Shown here piece by piece: positions 8,389-16,987 of a stretch of DNA of 64,000 nt. Position 1 is the stretch's first letter. Every line of letters begins with the position of its first letter. The position numbers and the translations under genes are program-made. Source of the stretch: Halorubrum salinarum (GTDB taxonomy: Archaea; Halobacteriota; Halobacteria; Halobacteriales; Haloferacaceae); assembly GCF_013267195.1 (NCBI RefSeq), contig NZ_CP053942.1, forward strand, positions 1-64,000, in the 5' to 3' direction. The notes beneath the pieces were generated by a model that was given only the letters and a program-made list of their open reading frames with translations, made no database searches and had not been told where the DNA came from.

Positions 8389-9594
8389 TCAGATGTCGCC
8401 GTTGATGATATCCTCGACGCGCTGGTGGTTGAACAGCCGCTCGTCGTCCGTGAACTCGGGGTACGCGTCGGTGTCGTCGTCGGTTGGCCACTCCCCGAAC
8501 TGATCGGGGTAAAGCTCCTTGGCGGTCATCTCGAGTTGGAAGAGGTTCATCAGCGGCCCTTGCCACCGGGTTCCCTGCGGGTACACTCGGTCGTTCTGAA
8601 CAGCGGATAACTCGCCGCCGACGGGGTCGTCCGCGAGATTCTGTGTTAGCGTTCCGAAGTCGAAGGTGTCGGTGACGGTCCACAGTGCAAGTATCACGTC
8701 CGGGTCCGCCTCAAGCAGCGCCTCTAGGTCGACCTGTTTGAACGCCCCCGAGAACTCCTCGCCACCGAAGGCGTCGACCGCACCGAGCGGCCGAGTGTGG
8801 GCGTTGAAATATCCCGGGGCGTTCAGCCGGAGCATATAGATCGCCGACAGGTCCTCCGAGATAGAGAGGTACGCCGTGGTCGGTCGGTCCGATTCCGCTG
8901 GAAGTCCGTCCTCGATGGTCCCGAGGAGGTCGTCGTGAACAGATGCGAGCGCTTCGTACCGCTCTCGCTCCCCGTACAGAGTGGCAACGCGATCGAACAG
9001 GTCCCACAACGAGTAGTACTCGTACCCGTCAGCCCACTCCTCAGACGGGGTGGCGTGGTAGCTGCTGTAGTAATTCCCGAGCCACGGCCCGACATTGTTA
9101 GCGACCTCGTCGATGTCGTTTCGAGTCCAGTTCTCTTGCGTCGTCACCCACGACGGGTCGACGAGGTGGAGGTCGCTGTCGAGCTCGTACAGCTGCTCTT
9201 TCGCGAAACCATACTCTCCCGCGTTATCGGCCCACTCGATCTCGAAGTCGTCGAACCCGGCGGTGAAGTACTTGAGGCCCGCGACCGTTCCGTCCCACCA
9301 GAGATAGTTGACGGATCCGCCCTGGCCGAGCGCACTGGCCATGTCCGGAAACCATGGGAAATGGGTAAATACGTTTGTCGGGGGTTCTTCTAAGCTTACC
9401 GTGCCGACAGGTGAGAGATCGGCCGTGTAACTCGGCTCGGACGTTGAGGTTTCGGTCTCACTCCCGTTCTCTCCCCCTGTCTCCGATGGTGTCTCTGTTG
9501 TTGTCTCTGACTGGTCAGGCGTCGCTCCGTCATCCGAACTACCGGTACAGCCGGCGAGTAGCGTCCCGCCAACAACCGCTCCGCCGTACTTCAT
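8389..9594 (-). CDS. Iron(III)/siderophore-type ABC transporter substrate-binding lipoprotein, signal interrupted
   Basis: The mature part matches the periplasmic-binding (BtuF/FepB-like) class: an acidic Ser/Thr linker after lipobox LLAGC, then NVFTHFPWFPDMASALG, the DPSWV segment and a C-terminal lobe with ADPDVILALW and a final helix. The ATG at 9594 starts inside the signal. Upstream in the same frame lies T-R-R-D-Y, completing a perfect haloarchaeal twin-arginine lipoprotein signal, and a start ATG at 9642, but codon 7 of that longer frame is TGA (9622-9624). As it stands the protein would start after the two arginines and probably not be exported. A CGA-to-TGA change would explain this. 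No permease or ATPase gene is adjacent. An iron-box operator lies at 9648-9661. Confidence 0.8.
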   Translation of the reverse strand: MKYGGAVVGGTLLAGCTGSSDDGATPDQSETTTETPSETGGENGSETETSTSEPSYTADLSPVGTVSLEEPPTNVFTHFPWFPDMASALGQGGSVNYLWWDGTVAGLKYFTAGFDDFEIEWADNAGEYGFAKEQLYELDSDLHLVDPSWVTTQENWTRNDIDEVANNVGPWLGNYYSSYHATPSEEWADGYEYYSLWDLFDRVATLYGERERYEALASVHDDLLGTIEDGLPAESDRPTTAYLSISEDLSAIYMLRLNAPGYFNAHTRPLGAVDAFGGEEFSGAFKQVDLEALLEADPDVILALWTVTDTFDFGTLTQNLADDPVGGELSAVQNDRVYPQGTRWQGPLMNLFQLEMTAKELYPDQFGEWPTDDDTDAYPEFTDDERLFNHQRVEDIINGDI

Positions 9595-9647
9595 GTAGTC
9601 TCTGCGCGTCGGTGCCTCGTGTCAACCGCTATCTCCGGACATACGTT

Positions 9648-9661
9648 TTAGGCTCACCTAA
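9648..9661 (-). promoter_or_regulatory. DtxR/SirR/Idr-type iron box
   Basis: TTAGG-N4-CCTAA, an inverted repeat matching the known archaeal and bacterial DtxR-family iron operator. It lies 6 bp upstream of the ATG at 9642 and partly overlaps an AT-rich TATA-like stretch (about 9662-9670), so a bound repressor would block a near-leaderless promoter. This supports iron-repressed expression of the binding-protein gene. Confidence 0.65.
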
Positions 9662-9829
9662 ATAATAGTAACTCCTTCGGTCTCCAGACGGCTACACCCA
9701 ATTGACCCCGTGACCGACTCGCACCCTGTATCCAGCAGGACTGCCAAATCATATCACCACGCTAGGAGATTCAACAAGCTCAGATCGTCCGAAGATATCC
9801 TCTCAAGGAAAGTCAAATCCCACGATACC

Positions 9830-10963
9830 TCACTCACAAAGCGCCAACCGGACAGCGTCAGACATCCCACTGATACGAGCGGCATGCTCCCATGATTCCT
9901 CGCGGATGCCGTTGGTGACGTATGCGAAGCCAACGTTGAGTTCCGGATCCCCCCAGCCGAAGATACTCCCGAGTCCAGCATGACCGAACATCCGCTCGCG
10001 ACTGAAGGATCCGAACATGTCATTTGCCAGTCCGCCAGTCCAAAACCCGAGCGCATACCGTGCCGGTCGGGAGAGTGTGCCATCTGCGTCTGTTTCAGCA
10101 TAAGTTCGGGTCGCTTCGGTCACGGTCTCCGCATCGAGCAGGCGCGTCCCATCGAGTTCGCCGCCATTGGCCATACACGCGTAGAACCGGGCCATATCTC
10201 GCGCGGTGCTAATACCGTTTGCCGCTGGGATCACTGCCCGTCGAACGGCTTCATCGTTGAACGCATCCGCTGAGTCCGACGCCGGGATCCCTAACCCCTC
10301 GCCGGGATCGCGGCAGCGGTCATACATCTCGAATCCGGATAAGGCAGCGACGTCGTCGTCTTCATCTGGATGAAGTCCGATCGACGAGTGGTCCATCCCG
10401 AGCGGCGTGAACACGTGGTCAGCGACATACTCATCGACGTGCTGGTCGGAAATCCGGTGGATGAGTTCGCCGACGATCCATCCGTAGTTGAAGGTGTGAT
10501 AGGCGGGTTGTTCGCCCGGTTCGAATACTGGTTCGATGTCCTCCATGGCCTGGACAACTGCGTTCCAGTCACCCCATTTTTCGGGCTGGTCGTCGAAGTC
10601 GCCGTATGGGATCCCGGCAGTGTGGCTAAGCACCTGTCGGATGGTGATTTCAGCTTTTTGTGTCCCGCTATCAGCGAACTCTGGCCAGTGCTCGATAACT
10701 TGGTCGTCGTAGGCGGCTTCACCTTGCTCGATGAGTTGATGAAGGCCAACGCCCGCGTACGGTTTGGTACACGAAAAGATGAGATGCCGAGTGTCTGTCG
10801 TCGTTTCAGCGCCATCCGGGCCAGTCGTCCCGCCGGCGAAATCCACAGCGAGGTCTCCATCAACGTAAACGGCGAGTTGGGCACCGTGGTGAAGGCCAAC
10901 TTCGAGATGCCGGTCGAATTCAGCTTGGAGTTGCTCCCGATCCTTGTTGGTGAGCGTTGTCAT
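9830..10963 (-). CDS. Serine hydrolase of the class-C beta-lactamase/EstB family
   Basis: A 377-residue protein with the S-x-x-K nucleophile motif (SCTK, about residue 67), the catalytic-Tyr region YHTFNYGW with Tyr-x-x replacing Tyr-x-Asn, as in esterase-like members, and the C-terminal glycine-rich FGHAGLGS in place of the KTG box. This family includes esterases, D-amino-acid peptidases and beta-lactamases; in archaea, carboxylesterase activity is more likely than antibiotic resistance. There is no signal peptide, so it is cytoplasmic. The ATG at 10963 gives MTTLTNKD. It stands alone on the minus strand. Codon use resembles the surrounding moderate-GC region. Confidence 0.85.
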   Translation of the reverse strand: MTTLTNKDREQLQAEFDRHLEVGLHHGAQLAVYVDGDLAVDFAGGTTGPDGAETTTDTRHLIFSCTKPYAGVGLHQLIEQGEAAYDDQVIEHWPEFADSGTQKAEITIRQVLSHTAGIPYGDFDDQPEKWGDWNAVVQAMEDIEPVFEPGEQPAYHTFNYGWIVGELIHRISDQHVDEYVADHVFTPLGMDHSSIGLHPDEDDDVAALSGFEMYDRCRDPGEGLGIPASDSADAFNDEAVRRAVIPAANGISTARDMARFYACMANGGELDGTRLLDAETVTEATRTYAETDADGTLSRPARYALGFWTGGLANDMFGSFSRERMFGHAGLGSIFGWGDPELNVGFAYVTNGIREESWEHAARISGMSDAVRLALCE

Positions 10964-11441
10964 ACTACACAATTCAAAACTACAGTAAATAAAACCCAGT
11001 CAGAACAGTGCGCCTGCTAGTCATATGTTCTATACTTGACCACCTTTTCTTTCCCAAACCAGTCCAGTTCTCGTTTGGCGTTTACAGGATATATCCAGCA
11101 CGACCTCGACAAATCATCAGCGGCTAAAAATATCAACAGAGTTCTTTGTTGAATCCACTACTACTCCTACTCCTCCGACCATTCTCAGTCTCAGTACGCT
11201 TGGACGAGGTCGCGTCGCTCGTCTTCAACCGACCTAAAGCCGCCTTAGCCAGTGACGTCAACGGCGATCGAATCGGCCTAGCCTCGAATATTTCCCGGGC
11301 CATGAGGACCGCTGGCCAGTCGCTTTTGAACTGCTAGCCCAGACCCTGACTGAAATCTACTTTGTCCTACCCTTCATATTCCCCTGAGAACATTCAGCGC
11401 CGCAAGTAGAATTAACAACCTTCGGAAACTTTGAAATTACC
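10964..11441. other. Intergenic region, no supported gene
   Basis: About 480 bp with low GC at the left and stop codons in all frames except a 63-codon plus-strand frame (11146-11337) that begins with a leucine run and has no recognisable similarity. It probably holds the divergent promoters for 10963 and 11442. It may be decayed insertion-sequence DNA, but I could not identify a family. Confidence 0.4.
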
Positions 11442-13040
11442 ATGGGAGATGAAGATCTCCGACGACGGTCGGTACTCACGTATCTTGGGGCAACCGGTGT
11501 CAGCGTCTCGCTCGCTGGGTGTAATCTCAGCGAGAATGGGACCAACTCCACAGATTCACAGCCCAACGGGACAAACAGTACAGACAGTGGGATGTCTCCA
11601 GAGCCCTCCACGGAGTCACTCACATTGCTTCACGACACCCACGTCGGTGGCCGACTCGGGGACGCCGGGGCTGAAGATAACGAGAATATCGAGAATTACT
11701 TCGGACTGATGGACGACCTCGAAGCACCGGATCGGACGCTGCGATTGGGCGCTGGTGATGATCTGGGGTCGTCGGCGCTGTCATCAGAGTTTGAAGGCCA
11801 ACACGTCATTGATCCCTTTGAGGCAGGGGGCCTGACCCACGACACGTTTGGCAACCACGACTTTGATTTCGGGCCAGATGTCCTCCGCACACGAGTCAGT
11901 GAGACTGAGGATTTCCTGTGGGTCACTGCGAATGTCGACGAACCCTCTGGTGAAGTGTTTGCCAGCGCCGAAGGCGCTGAGCGCTACGACATCGTGGACG
12001 TCGCTGGCGTTTCAATCGGTGTCACGGGCGTCCTGACGCCACGAGCGCGAGAGGTCACCAGTCTCGGGAATGCGACGGTCCGACCGCCGACCGACGCCCT
12101 CAGCGAGGTTGTCCCAGCGATGCGAGACGACGGTGCTGAGGTGGTCGTTGTGATGTCACACGTGGCCAACGACTTAGCGCGCAATGAGATCGCCCCCAAC
12201 GTCGACGGCATTGACGTCATTGTTGGTGATGACGCCGCTGAACAGTTCGATGAGGCCGTCGAGGTGAACGATACTATACTCTCGTTCGTTGGCGACGAGT
12301 ACGACTTCCTGGGAGAGGTAACCCTCGAAGTGGGTGAAGACGGGATCGAGTCTTTCGATCGGTCTGTCTACGATGTAAGTGAGGAGGACATGGAGCCGAA
12401 CGAAGCCGTCGAGGCGGTCGCCGACTTCTACCGTCGACAAGTCGACAGCGAAGTGATTGGGGAAGCCACTGTCCAACTCAATTGTGTGAGCGAGGACCTC
12501 CGCACCGGCGAGACGAATATGGGGAACTTCGTTGCCGATGCGATTGGAGCTGCCCTCGGGTCTGATGTCGTTATTCAAAACGGCGGTGGGATCCGAACAA
12601 ACACGCTGTACTCACCTGGCGACATTACTGACCTGCTCATTCGGCAGATCCTCCCGTTCGGGAATACGACGATTGAATTAGAAGTGAGCGGGCAGACGAT
12701 TCACGATGCTCTTGAAAACGGTGTGAGCGAAGTTGAGAGTCTTGAAGGTCGGTTCCCGCAGGTTAGTGGGATAGAATTCGCCTGGGATCCTGATGGTGAG
12801 CCAGGCGACCGGATTGCCCCGGCCGATGTCACTGTCGGGGGTGACCCTCTAGACCTAGAGGCGACCTACACACTCGGGACGAACAATTTCATGGCTGATG
12901 GCGGTGACGGGTACAGCATGCTGCCGGATGCGACGCGGACCGGCACTGGCGACACGACGATTTCGCAGTTGGTGATCGACCGGATCCAAGCGCAGTCGCC
13001 GATCGCGCCGGAGACTGACGGCCGGATCACGCGACTGTAA
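11442..13040 (+). CDS. Secreted 5'-nucleotidase / 2',3'-cyclic phosphodiesterase family lipoprotein
   Basis: The twin-arginine-type signal DLRRRSVLTYLGATG ends in lipobox SLAGC (Cys about residue 27), followed by an Asn/Thr-rich linker. The metallophosphoesterase domain shows LLHDTHVGG and GNHDFDFGPD, the two-metal ligands of the UshA/NT5E class, then a VVVVMSHV strand. The C-terminal 5'-nucleotidase domain carries NGGGIRT and the substrate-sandwich region NNFMADGGDGY. At 532 residues it is the expected length. It should act outside the cell, anchored by lipid, releasing phosphate from nucleotides. No linked phosphate transporter is visible. The ATG at 11442 precedes the RRR motif directly. 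Confidence 0.9.
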   Translation: MGDEDLRRRSVLTYLGATGVSVSLAGCNLSENGTNSTDSQPNGTNSTDSGMSPEPSTESLTLLHDTHVGGRLGDAGAEDNENIENYFGLMDDLEAPDRTLRLGAGDDLGSSALSSEFEGQHVIDPFEAGGLTHDTFGNHDFDFGPDVLRTRVSETEDFLWVTANVDEPSGEVFASAEGAERYDIVDVAGVSIGVTGVLTPRAREVTSLGNATVRPPTDALSEVVPAMRDDGAEVVVVMSHVANDLARNEIAPNVDGIDVIVGDDAAEQFDEAVEVNDTILSFVGDEYDFLGEVTLEVGEDGIESFDRSVYDVSEEDMEPNEAVEAVADFYRRQVDSEVIGEATVQLNCVSEDLRTGETNMGNFVADAIGAALGSDVVIQNGGGIRTNTLYSPGDITDLLIRQILPFGNTTIELEVSGQTIHDALENGVSEVESLEGRFPQVSGIEFAWDPDGEPGDRIAPADVTVGGDPLDLEATYTLGTNNFMADGGDGYSMLPDATRTGTGDTTISQLVIDRIQAQSPIAPETDGRITRL

Positions 13041-13055
13041 GTCGGGATCTTGTTC

Positions 13056-13214
13056 TAAATCACGACTCACCTGCCCCTTGTCTCGCCCCAGATCTCGACC
13101 AAGCGACCGGACTGAATCCGGCGGACTCTCTCGAAACTGCTCGATTAGTTCTCGCCGCATCAGTGTGAGTACTTCTTGGACCGTGTCCGAACTGATCACC
13201 TGAACGCCCGACAT
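13056..13214 (-). pseudogene. Truncated HTH regulator remnant (HVO_A0114-like)
   Basis: From ATG 13214 the minus strand encodes about 53 residues resembling the N-terminal half of haloarchaeal MarR-like DNA-binding proteins: TVQEVLTLMRRELIEQFRES, SVRSLGRDLGRDKGQVSRDL, a helix-turn-helix with its recognition helix. After this the frame runs into the opposite strand of the nucleotidase gene and loses all resemblance, so the wing and C-terminal part are gone. The family likeness is from memory. It was probably cut by the event that placed the nucleotidase gene here. Confidence 0.5.
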
Positions 13215-13258
13215 GCCGCCCCAGGCAAGCGACCGGACTGCGGGGCTCTGCTCGACCG

Positions 13259-13711
13259 GTGATTGAAGCGGCCCCGACTCGTAACGATGGTGCCGTGTTT
13301 TCCCCATCATCGTCTGACGAGTACCCCGTCGAGGGAGTCCCGACACCGACTCAGGAGTTCGGCCCCGGCCGGGCCGTCGAGATACAGCTGACAGCGCTCG
13401 CGGACAACGACGATCCCGTCGAAAACGCCGGTATCAAGGCCGCGTACAACTTCGCCTCGCCCGCCAACCGACGGGCGACCGGGCCGTTGTCACGGTTCGT
13501 CCGGATGGTCGAGCAGCCGCGCTACGCCGTGATGATCGACCACGTCGAGGCGGTGACGGGGGCGCTTGAACGCGACGGCGACCGCGCGGAGCAGCGGGTC
13601 AGGCTCACGGGCCCCGGCGGCCGGACGGCGACGTACCTCTTCGGCCTCTCCGAAGGGGCTACCGGACCGCTCGCCGGGTGCTGGCTCACCGACCGGGTCC
13701 TGGTCGAGTGA
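13259..13711 (+). CDS. DUF4864-like small protein
   Basis: Up to 150 residues. The conserved part starts at about residue 35 with AVEIQLTALADND, then AGIKAAYNFASPANRRATGPLSRF and a C-terminal GCWLTD. This pattern, including the A-S-P-x-N-R-x-T-G-P stretch, is the DUF4864 signature as I remember it. The fold is NTF2/cystatin-like in related families, but no activity is known. The start is uncertain: 13259 is a non-ATG start, and a GTG at 13292 would also keep the whole domain. It stands before another small conserved gene (13777) on the same strand with a 65-bp gap. Confidence 0.65.
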   Translation: MIEAAPTRNDGAVFSPSSSDEYPVEGVPTPTQEFGPGRAVEIQLTALADNDDPVENAGIKAAYNFASPANRRATGPLSRFVRMVEQPRYAVMIDHVEAVTGALERDGDRAEQRVRLTGPGGRTATYLFGLSEGATGPLAGCWLTDRVLVE

Positions 13712-13776
13712 GCTCGGCGATTCGGTCCCGACGCCGGCGGGAACAGGCTCAAACCGAGTCGGCCCCGATCACGGAC

Positions 13777-14103
13777 ATGGGACAAAAGACGCTCGGCGGA
13801 GACGACCTCTCGGCGCTCCGGGCCCAGTACGAGCGGAAGGTCAACGAGGAGCTGCCGGCGCGGGCACAGCGCAGCGGCGACTGGCCGATTCGCCACGACC
13901 ACTGCTTCGGCCGCGTCGTCCTCGATAACCTGTTCGGGGACGAGTGGTACGGCCACGTCGACGGCCGCCCCGCTTACCGACATCTGTCACGAGACGAACT
14001 GCGGGCCGCCATCGACATCGCCGACCGGATGCTCGAGGCGGGGCGGCCGGCGGTGGTGGAATTAAACCGAAACTCGCTGGAGTGGCGCGAAGAGCTCGAC
14101 TGA
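13777..14103 (+). CDS. Conserved haloarchaeal small protein of unknown function
   Basis: A 108-residue protein starting MGQKTLGGDDL. It contains a conserved-looking DHCFGRVVLDNLFGDEWYGHVDGRPAYRHL stretch and a C-terminal helix DRMLEAGRPAVVELNRNSLEWR. I recall similar proteins in many haloarchaea, without a function. The Cys/His/Trp/Tyr-rich centre could bind a ligand, but I see no catalytic motif. The ATG at 13777 was chosen because upstream codons are Arg-rich and not protein-like. It follows 13259-13711 closely and may share its transcript. Confidence 0.65.
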   Translation: MGQKTLGGDDLSALRAQYERKVNEELPARAQRSGDWPIRHDHCFGRVVLDNLFGDEWYGHVDGRPAYRHLSRDELRAAIDIADRMLEAGRPAVVELNRNSLEWREELD

Positions 14104-14267
14104 GCCGGCGCAGTCGGACCCCATTGCTGCCTCTCAGTGTCGGCGGCTCCTCCGTACGAGGGATCTCTCAGTTAGAATACGCCGCGTCATGATTTTTCCA
14201 TCCCAATGTAGTCAAACACAGGCTTGCGATCCACATTTTCAAGCAGGAACAGCCGCCACCCAAGAGT

Positions 14268-14843
14268 GTGGAATCGAACGAATTGTCACTCCGATCCTAC
14301 GACACGCGGGATGACGATGCCATTTGGTCGCTCCATGAATGGGCGATAGAGGAAACGGGCGTCAATCCGGCTGACGTTCCTGGGACGGAAGATCTCCGGA
14401 CGGTAGAAACATCGTATCTTGAGACTGGAGGGACATTCATTGTCGGCACCGTCGACGGCGAGAAGTCAGAAAGCGACCACTCAACTGAGGCCGGGCAACC
14501 GGGGTACACACTATCGGACCTTACAACCTACGACGGGCTCCTCGTCGCAATGGGCGGGGTTCTACCGAATCAAGCTGGTCACAGCGACGAACGAGATAGG
14601 CCCGGGGCCGCAGAACTCCATCGAATGCGTGTCGCCCCACCGCATCAACGACGGGGGTATGGGAAGCAAATTCTTTGTGAGCTTGAGCGGCGAGCTGCTG
14701 CTATTGGCTTTGAGACGCTTCTCGCGACGACGTCAACGCGACAATCGGCCGCGCTTGACTTCTATGCCGGGCAAGGGTATGAACAGACAGGGACCTCAAC
14801 CGCCGGATCATACGAGCTCGTCCATTTTGAAAAGCAGCTGTAG
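14268..14843 (+). CDS. GNAT-family N-acetyltransferase
   Basis: A 191-residue acetyl-CoA-dependent acyltransferase. The acetyl-CoA-binding motif A is clear at about residues 123-140: LHRMRVAPPHQRRGYGKQIL (R/Q-x-x-G-x-G/A), followed by a conserved beta strand (FETLLATTS) and motif B (ALDFYAGQGYEQTG). The N-terminal SLRSYDTRDDDAIWSLHEW is the usual motif C/D region. The GTG at 14268 is the only start that keeps this N-terminus. Substrate cannot be told. It is convergent with trpB (14878), only 34 bp away. Confidence 0.85.
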   Translation: MESNELSLRSYDTRDDDAIWSLHEWAIEETGVNPADVPGTEDLRTVETSYLETGGTFIVGTVDGEKSESDHSTEAGQPGYTLSDLTTYDGLLVAMGGVLPNQAGHSDERDRPGAAELHRMRVAPPHQRRGYGKQILCELERRAAAIGFETLLATTSTRQSAALDFYAGQGYEQTGTSTAGSYELVHFEKQL

Positions 14844-14877
14844 TCAACGGACAGCGGCGAGTTCCCTGGGAGAAATC

Positions 14878-16041
14878 TCAGTCTGAGAGATCAAAGTGCT
14901 CCGCAGCCGTTTGCATGTCCTTATCGCCACGGCCACAGAGGTTCACAAGCAGTGTATCGTGGCGATCTTCCTCAGCCAGCTTCGCAGCCAACGCAAGCGC
15001 ATGGGCGGGTTCTAAGGCGGGGATTATCCCCTCTGCTTCGCTCAGTTCACGGAAGGCAGCCAACGCCTCGTCATCGGAAACAGCGTGGTATTCAGCTCGT
15101 CCCATCTCTTGGAGTGCGGCATGCTCGGGGCCAATCGCCGGATAGTCAAGCCCAGCCGAGATCGAGTGGTTGTCAGTCTCGTCGCCGATGGTCTTCGTTT
15201 TCATCCCCTGGAAGATCTGTGGCTCCTCTTGCTTTGTCTTCGACAGCGGCGCCGAGTGGTTCGCGTCATCAGTCCCACCTGGCTCGGCACCGTAGAACGC
15301 GACATCATCGTCTTTGAACGCGTGCCAGAGACCGATCGAATTCGATCCGCCTCCAACACACGCAACGCACGCATCCGGTAGGTCGCCGTGGAGCTCTTGG
15401 ATTTGTTCGCGAGCTTCCTTGCCGATGACAGACTGGAACTCGCGCACCATCCGCGGGAACGGGTCAGGGCCGACGACACTGCCGACGAGATAGTGCGTAG
15501 ACGCAACGTTTTCAGCAAAGTCCTCCAAAGCTGCGTCGACTGCTTCAGCAAGCCCCTCGTTGCCACGGTCGACGGGCTTCACTTCAGCGCCCATGAGCCG
15601 CATCCGGAAGACGTTCATCTCCTGCCGCTGCATGTCGTGGCGGCCCATGTACACGGTTGTATCGAGGTTCAACAGGGCACCAACCATCGCGGTTGCGGTG
15701 CCGTGTTGACCGGCGCCTGTCTCTGCGATCAACCGGTCTTTCCCAGCTCGTTTTGCCAGCAGCGCCTGCCCCAGCGTGTTGTTGAGTTTGTGCGCTCCGC
15801 CGTGGAGCAGGTCTTCATGCTTGAGATAGATATCCGCACCATATCGTTCGCTGAGCGTTTCTGCGTAGAACACTGGTGTTGGACGCCCAGCAAAGTGTTC
15901 CAGCAGGTCGCGGAACTCGGCCATGAACTCGTCATCAGCGATCGCTTCTTCGTACGCAGCAGCGAGTTCTGCCAATGGTTCCTCAAGGGGTTCCGGAACA
16001 TGTCGCCCACCAAATTCACCAAACTGGCCTGGCGTCGCCAT
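14878..16041 (-). CDS. trpB: Tryptophan synthase beta subunit, not linked to trpA
   Basis: A PLP enzyme that joins indole and serine to make tryptophan. The PLP lysine lies in HGGAHKLNN (about residue 82), the phosphate-binding loop is GGGSNSIG, the active-site Glu region is ETGAGQHG, and the C-terminal signature is CGRGDKD. The start MATPGQFGEFGGRHVPEPL is the classic TrpB1 N-terminus. At 387 residues it is full length. No trpA or other trp gene is beside it: it lies between a GNAT gene and a decayed transporter. It may be an extra copy used for indole salvage. Its codon use and GC content are lower than in the right half of the window, suggesting it travels with accessory DNA. Confidence 0.92.
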   Translation of the reverse strand: MATPGQFGEFGGRHVPEPLEEPLAELAAAYEEAIADDEFMAEFRDLLEHFAGRPTPVFYAETLSERYGADIYLKHEDLLHGGAHKLNNTLGQALLAKRAGKDRLIAETGAGQHGTATAMVGALLNLDTTVYMGRHDMQRQEMNVFRMRLMGAEVKPVDRGNEGLAEAVDAALEDFAENVASTHYLVGSVVGPDPFPRMVREFQSVIGKEAREQIQELHGDLPDACVACVGGGSNSIGLWHAFKDDDVAFYGAEPGGTDDANHSAPLSKTKQEEPQIFQGMKTKTIGDETDNHSISAGLDYPAIGPEHAALQEMGRAEYHAVSDDEALAAFRELSEAEGIIPALEPAHALALAAKLAEEDRHDTLLVNLCGRGDKDMQTAAEHFDLSD

Positions 16042-16168
16042 GGGATATCTGCGGACTCAATTCTCAAAAAACCATCTGAGAGAGCAAGACGAAAAGACAG
16101 CCACTCTGGCACTACTACACGCCAGTCTGTCTCTCGCAACGCCCACTACTTTGCGGCGACAAATCCTG

Positions 16169-16261
16169 TAGAATAAATACAAAGCCGGCAGCGGTCGCAG
16201 GCGTCACTTCCTGTCCGAGCACGAGCCAGCCCGCCAGCGCCGCGAACACGGGGATCACATA
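16169..16261 (-). pseudogene. EamA/DMT transporter C-terminal fragment
   Basis: The minus strand encodes 31 residues, YVIPVFAALAGWLVLGQEVT then PATAAGFVFIL, which matches the penultimate helix pair of EamA (RhaT-like drug/metabolite) transporters. A TAG stop sits directly upstream at 16262-16264 and the frame loses likeness after 16169, so both ends are broken. It is a gene remnant between trpB and 16269. Confidence 0.6.
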
Positions 16262-16268
16262 CTAGAAA

Positions 16269-16895
16269 TCAATCCAACATGTCGAGGTCTCCGCGACGCT
16301 CTTGGTGCATAATACCAGCTGTGAATAGCCGAAGTTTCGAAATCAGTTCTGACTCAGTTTCATACGTTCCTACCCGGAGATCCCATCGCACCTGTGCTGA
16401 CCGAATCATCGCACTCGTCACATCGTCTTCATGGAAGAAGATGAGACGATCACTATGTGTTTCTGAGAGTGCTTCGAGGATGCTCCCAGCTTCTTCCCCG
16501 ACACCGAAATTATGCCCGAGAAACGGTAAAATGAACGCAGTTGCGTTACTACACTGCGTATACTCGATACTTTGTGTCGCCGCATCCACCTCGTCAGTAT
16601 CTACATCAACGTCGACGGCAAGAAAGGCGTTCACTCCGGGGGTGACACGAAGTGCGCCCTGTATCCGTCGTAGCAATGCCTGCGCCGCGTCGATCTCGTC
16701 TTTGTTTTGGAACAATCGCCGGAGCGGCCCTGGGAGGTCGTCCACCGCAATTTCCTGACGCTCCTCCTCGGTGAGGATGTAGTTGAGATTGAACGACTTG
16801 TATGGGCCCATTAAGTAGAAGAGAAACCGGTCGTACGGTACGTGGCCTAATCGGTCAGCAATTAGGTCACGTGTTATCTCCTCATTCATATTCAA
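16269..16895 (-). CDS. DUF7509-like haloarchaeal protein
   Basis: A 208-residue protein. The N-terminal LGHVPYDRFLFYLMGPYKSFNLNYIL and the middle FLAVDVDVDTDEVDAATQSIEY followed by NATAFILPFLGHNFGVGEEAG recall, from memory, the haloarchaeal DUF7509 family. The layout (a strand with GPYK, a D-V-D strand, a Q-S-I-E helix, a G-V-G-x-E-x-G loop) resembles nucleoside deoxyribosyltransferase/TIR-like Rossmann folds, so binding of a nucleotide or NAD is possible but unproven. It is divergent from the HTH gene at 16988 with a short AT-rich gap, and such a pair may be co-regulated. Confidence 0.6.
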   Translation of the reverse strand: MNMNEEITRDLIADRLGHVPYDRFLFYLMGPYKSFNLNYILTEEERQEIAVDDLPGPLRRLFQNKDEIDAAQALLRRIQGALRVTPGVNAFLAVDVDVDTDEVDAATQSIEYTQCSNATAFILPFLGHNFGVGEEAGSILEALSETHSDRLIFFHEDDVTSAMIRSAQVRWDLRVGTYETESELISKLRLFTAGIMHQERRGDLDMLD

Positions 16896-16987
16896 TTGTG
16901 TTCGCTGATAGTATTTAAAACACCCATATTTTGAGATATCTTGGCTTGAGAAAGACTAAGAGCTTTTCCGACCAACAAGAGCCTAAG

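Noticed and set aside
9830-10963. A true antibiotic-resistance beta-lactamase
   Set aside because: It has S-x-x-K but Tyr-x-x without Asn, no KTG box and no signal peptide, which fits esterase-type family members in an archaeon without peptidoglycan.
11146-11337. A 63-codon plus-strand frame beginning with a leucine run
   Set aside because: No domain, no ribosome site or TATA box at a good distance, and the Leu run alone is not evidence of a membrane protein.
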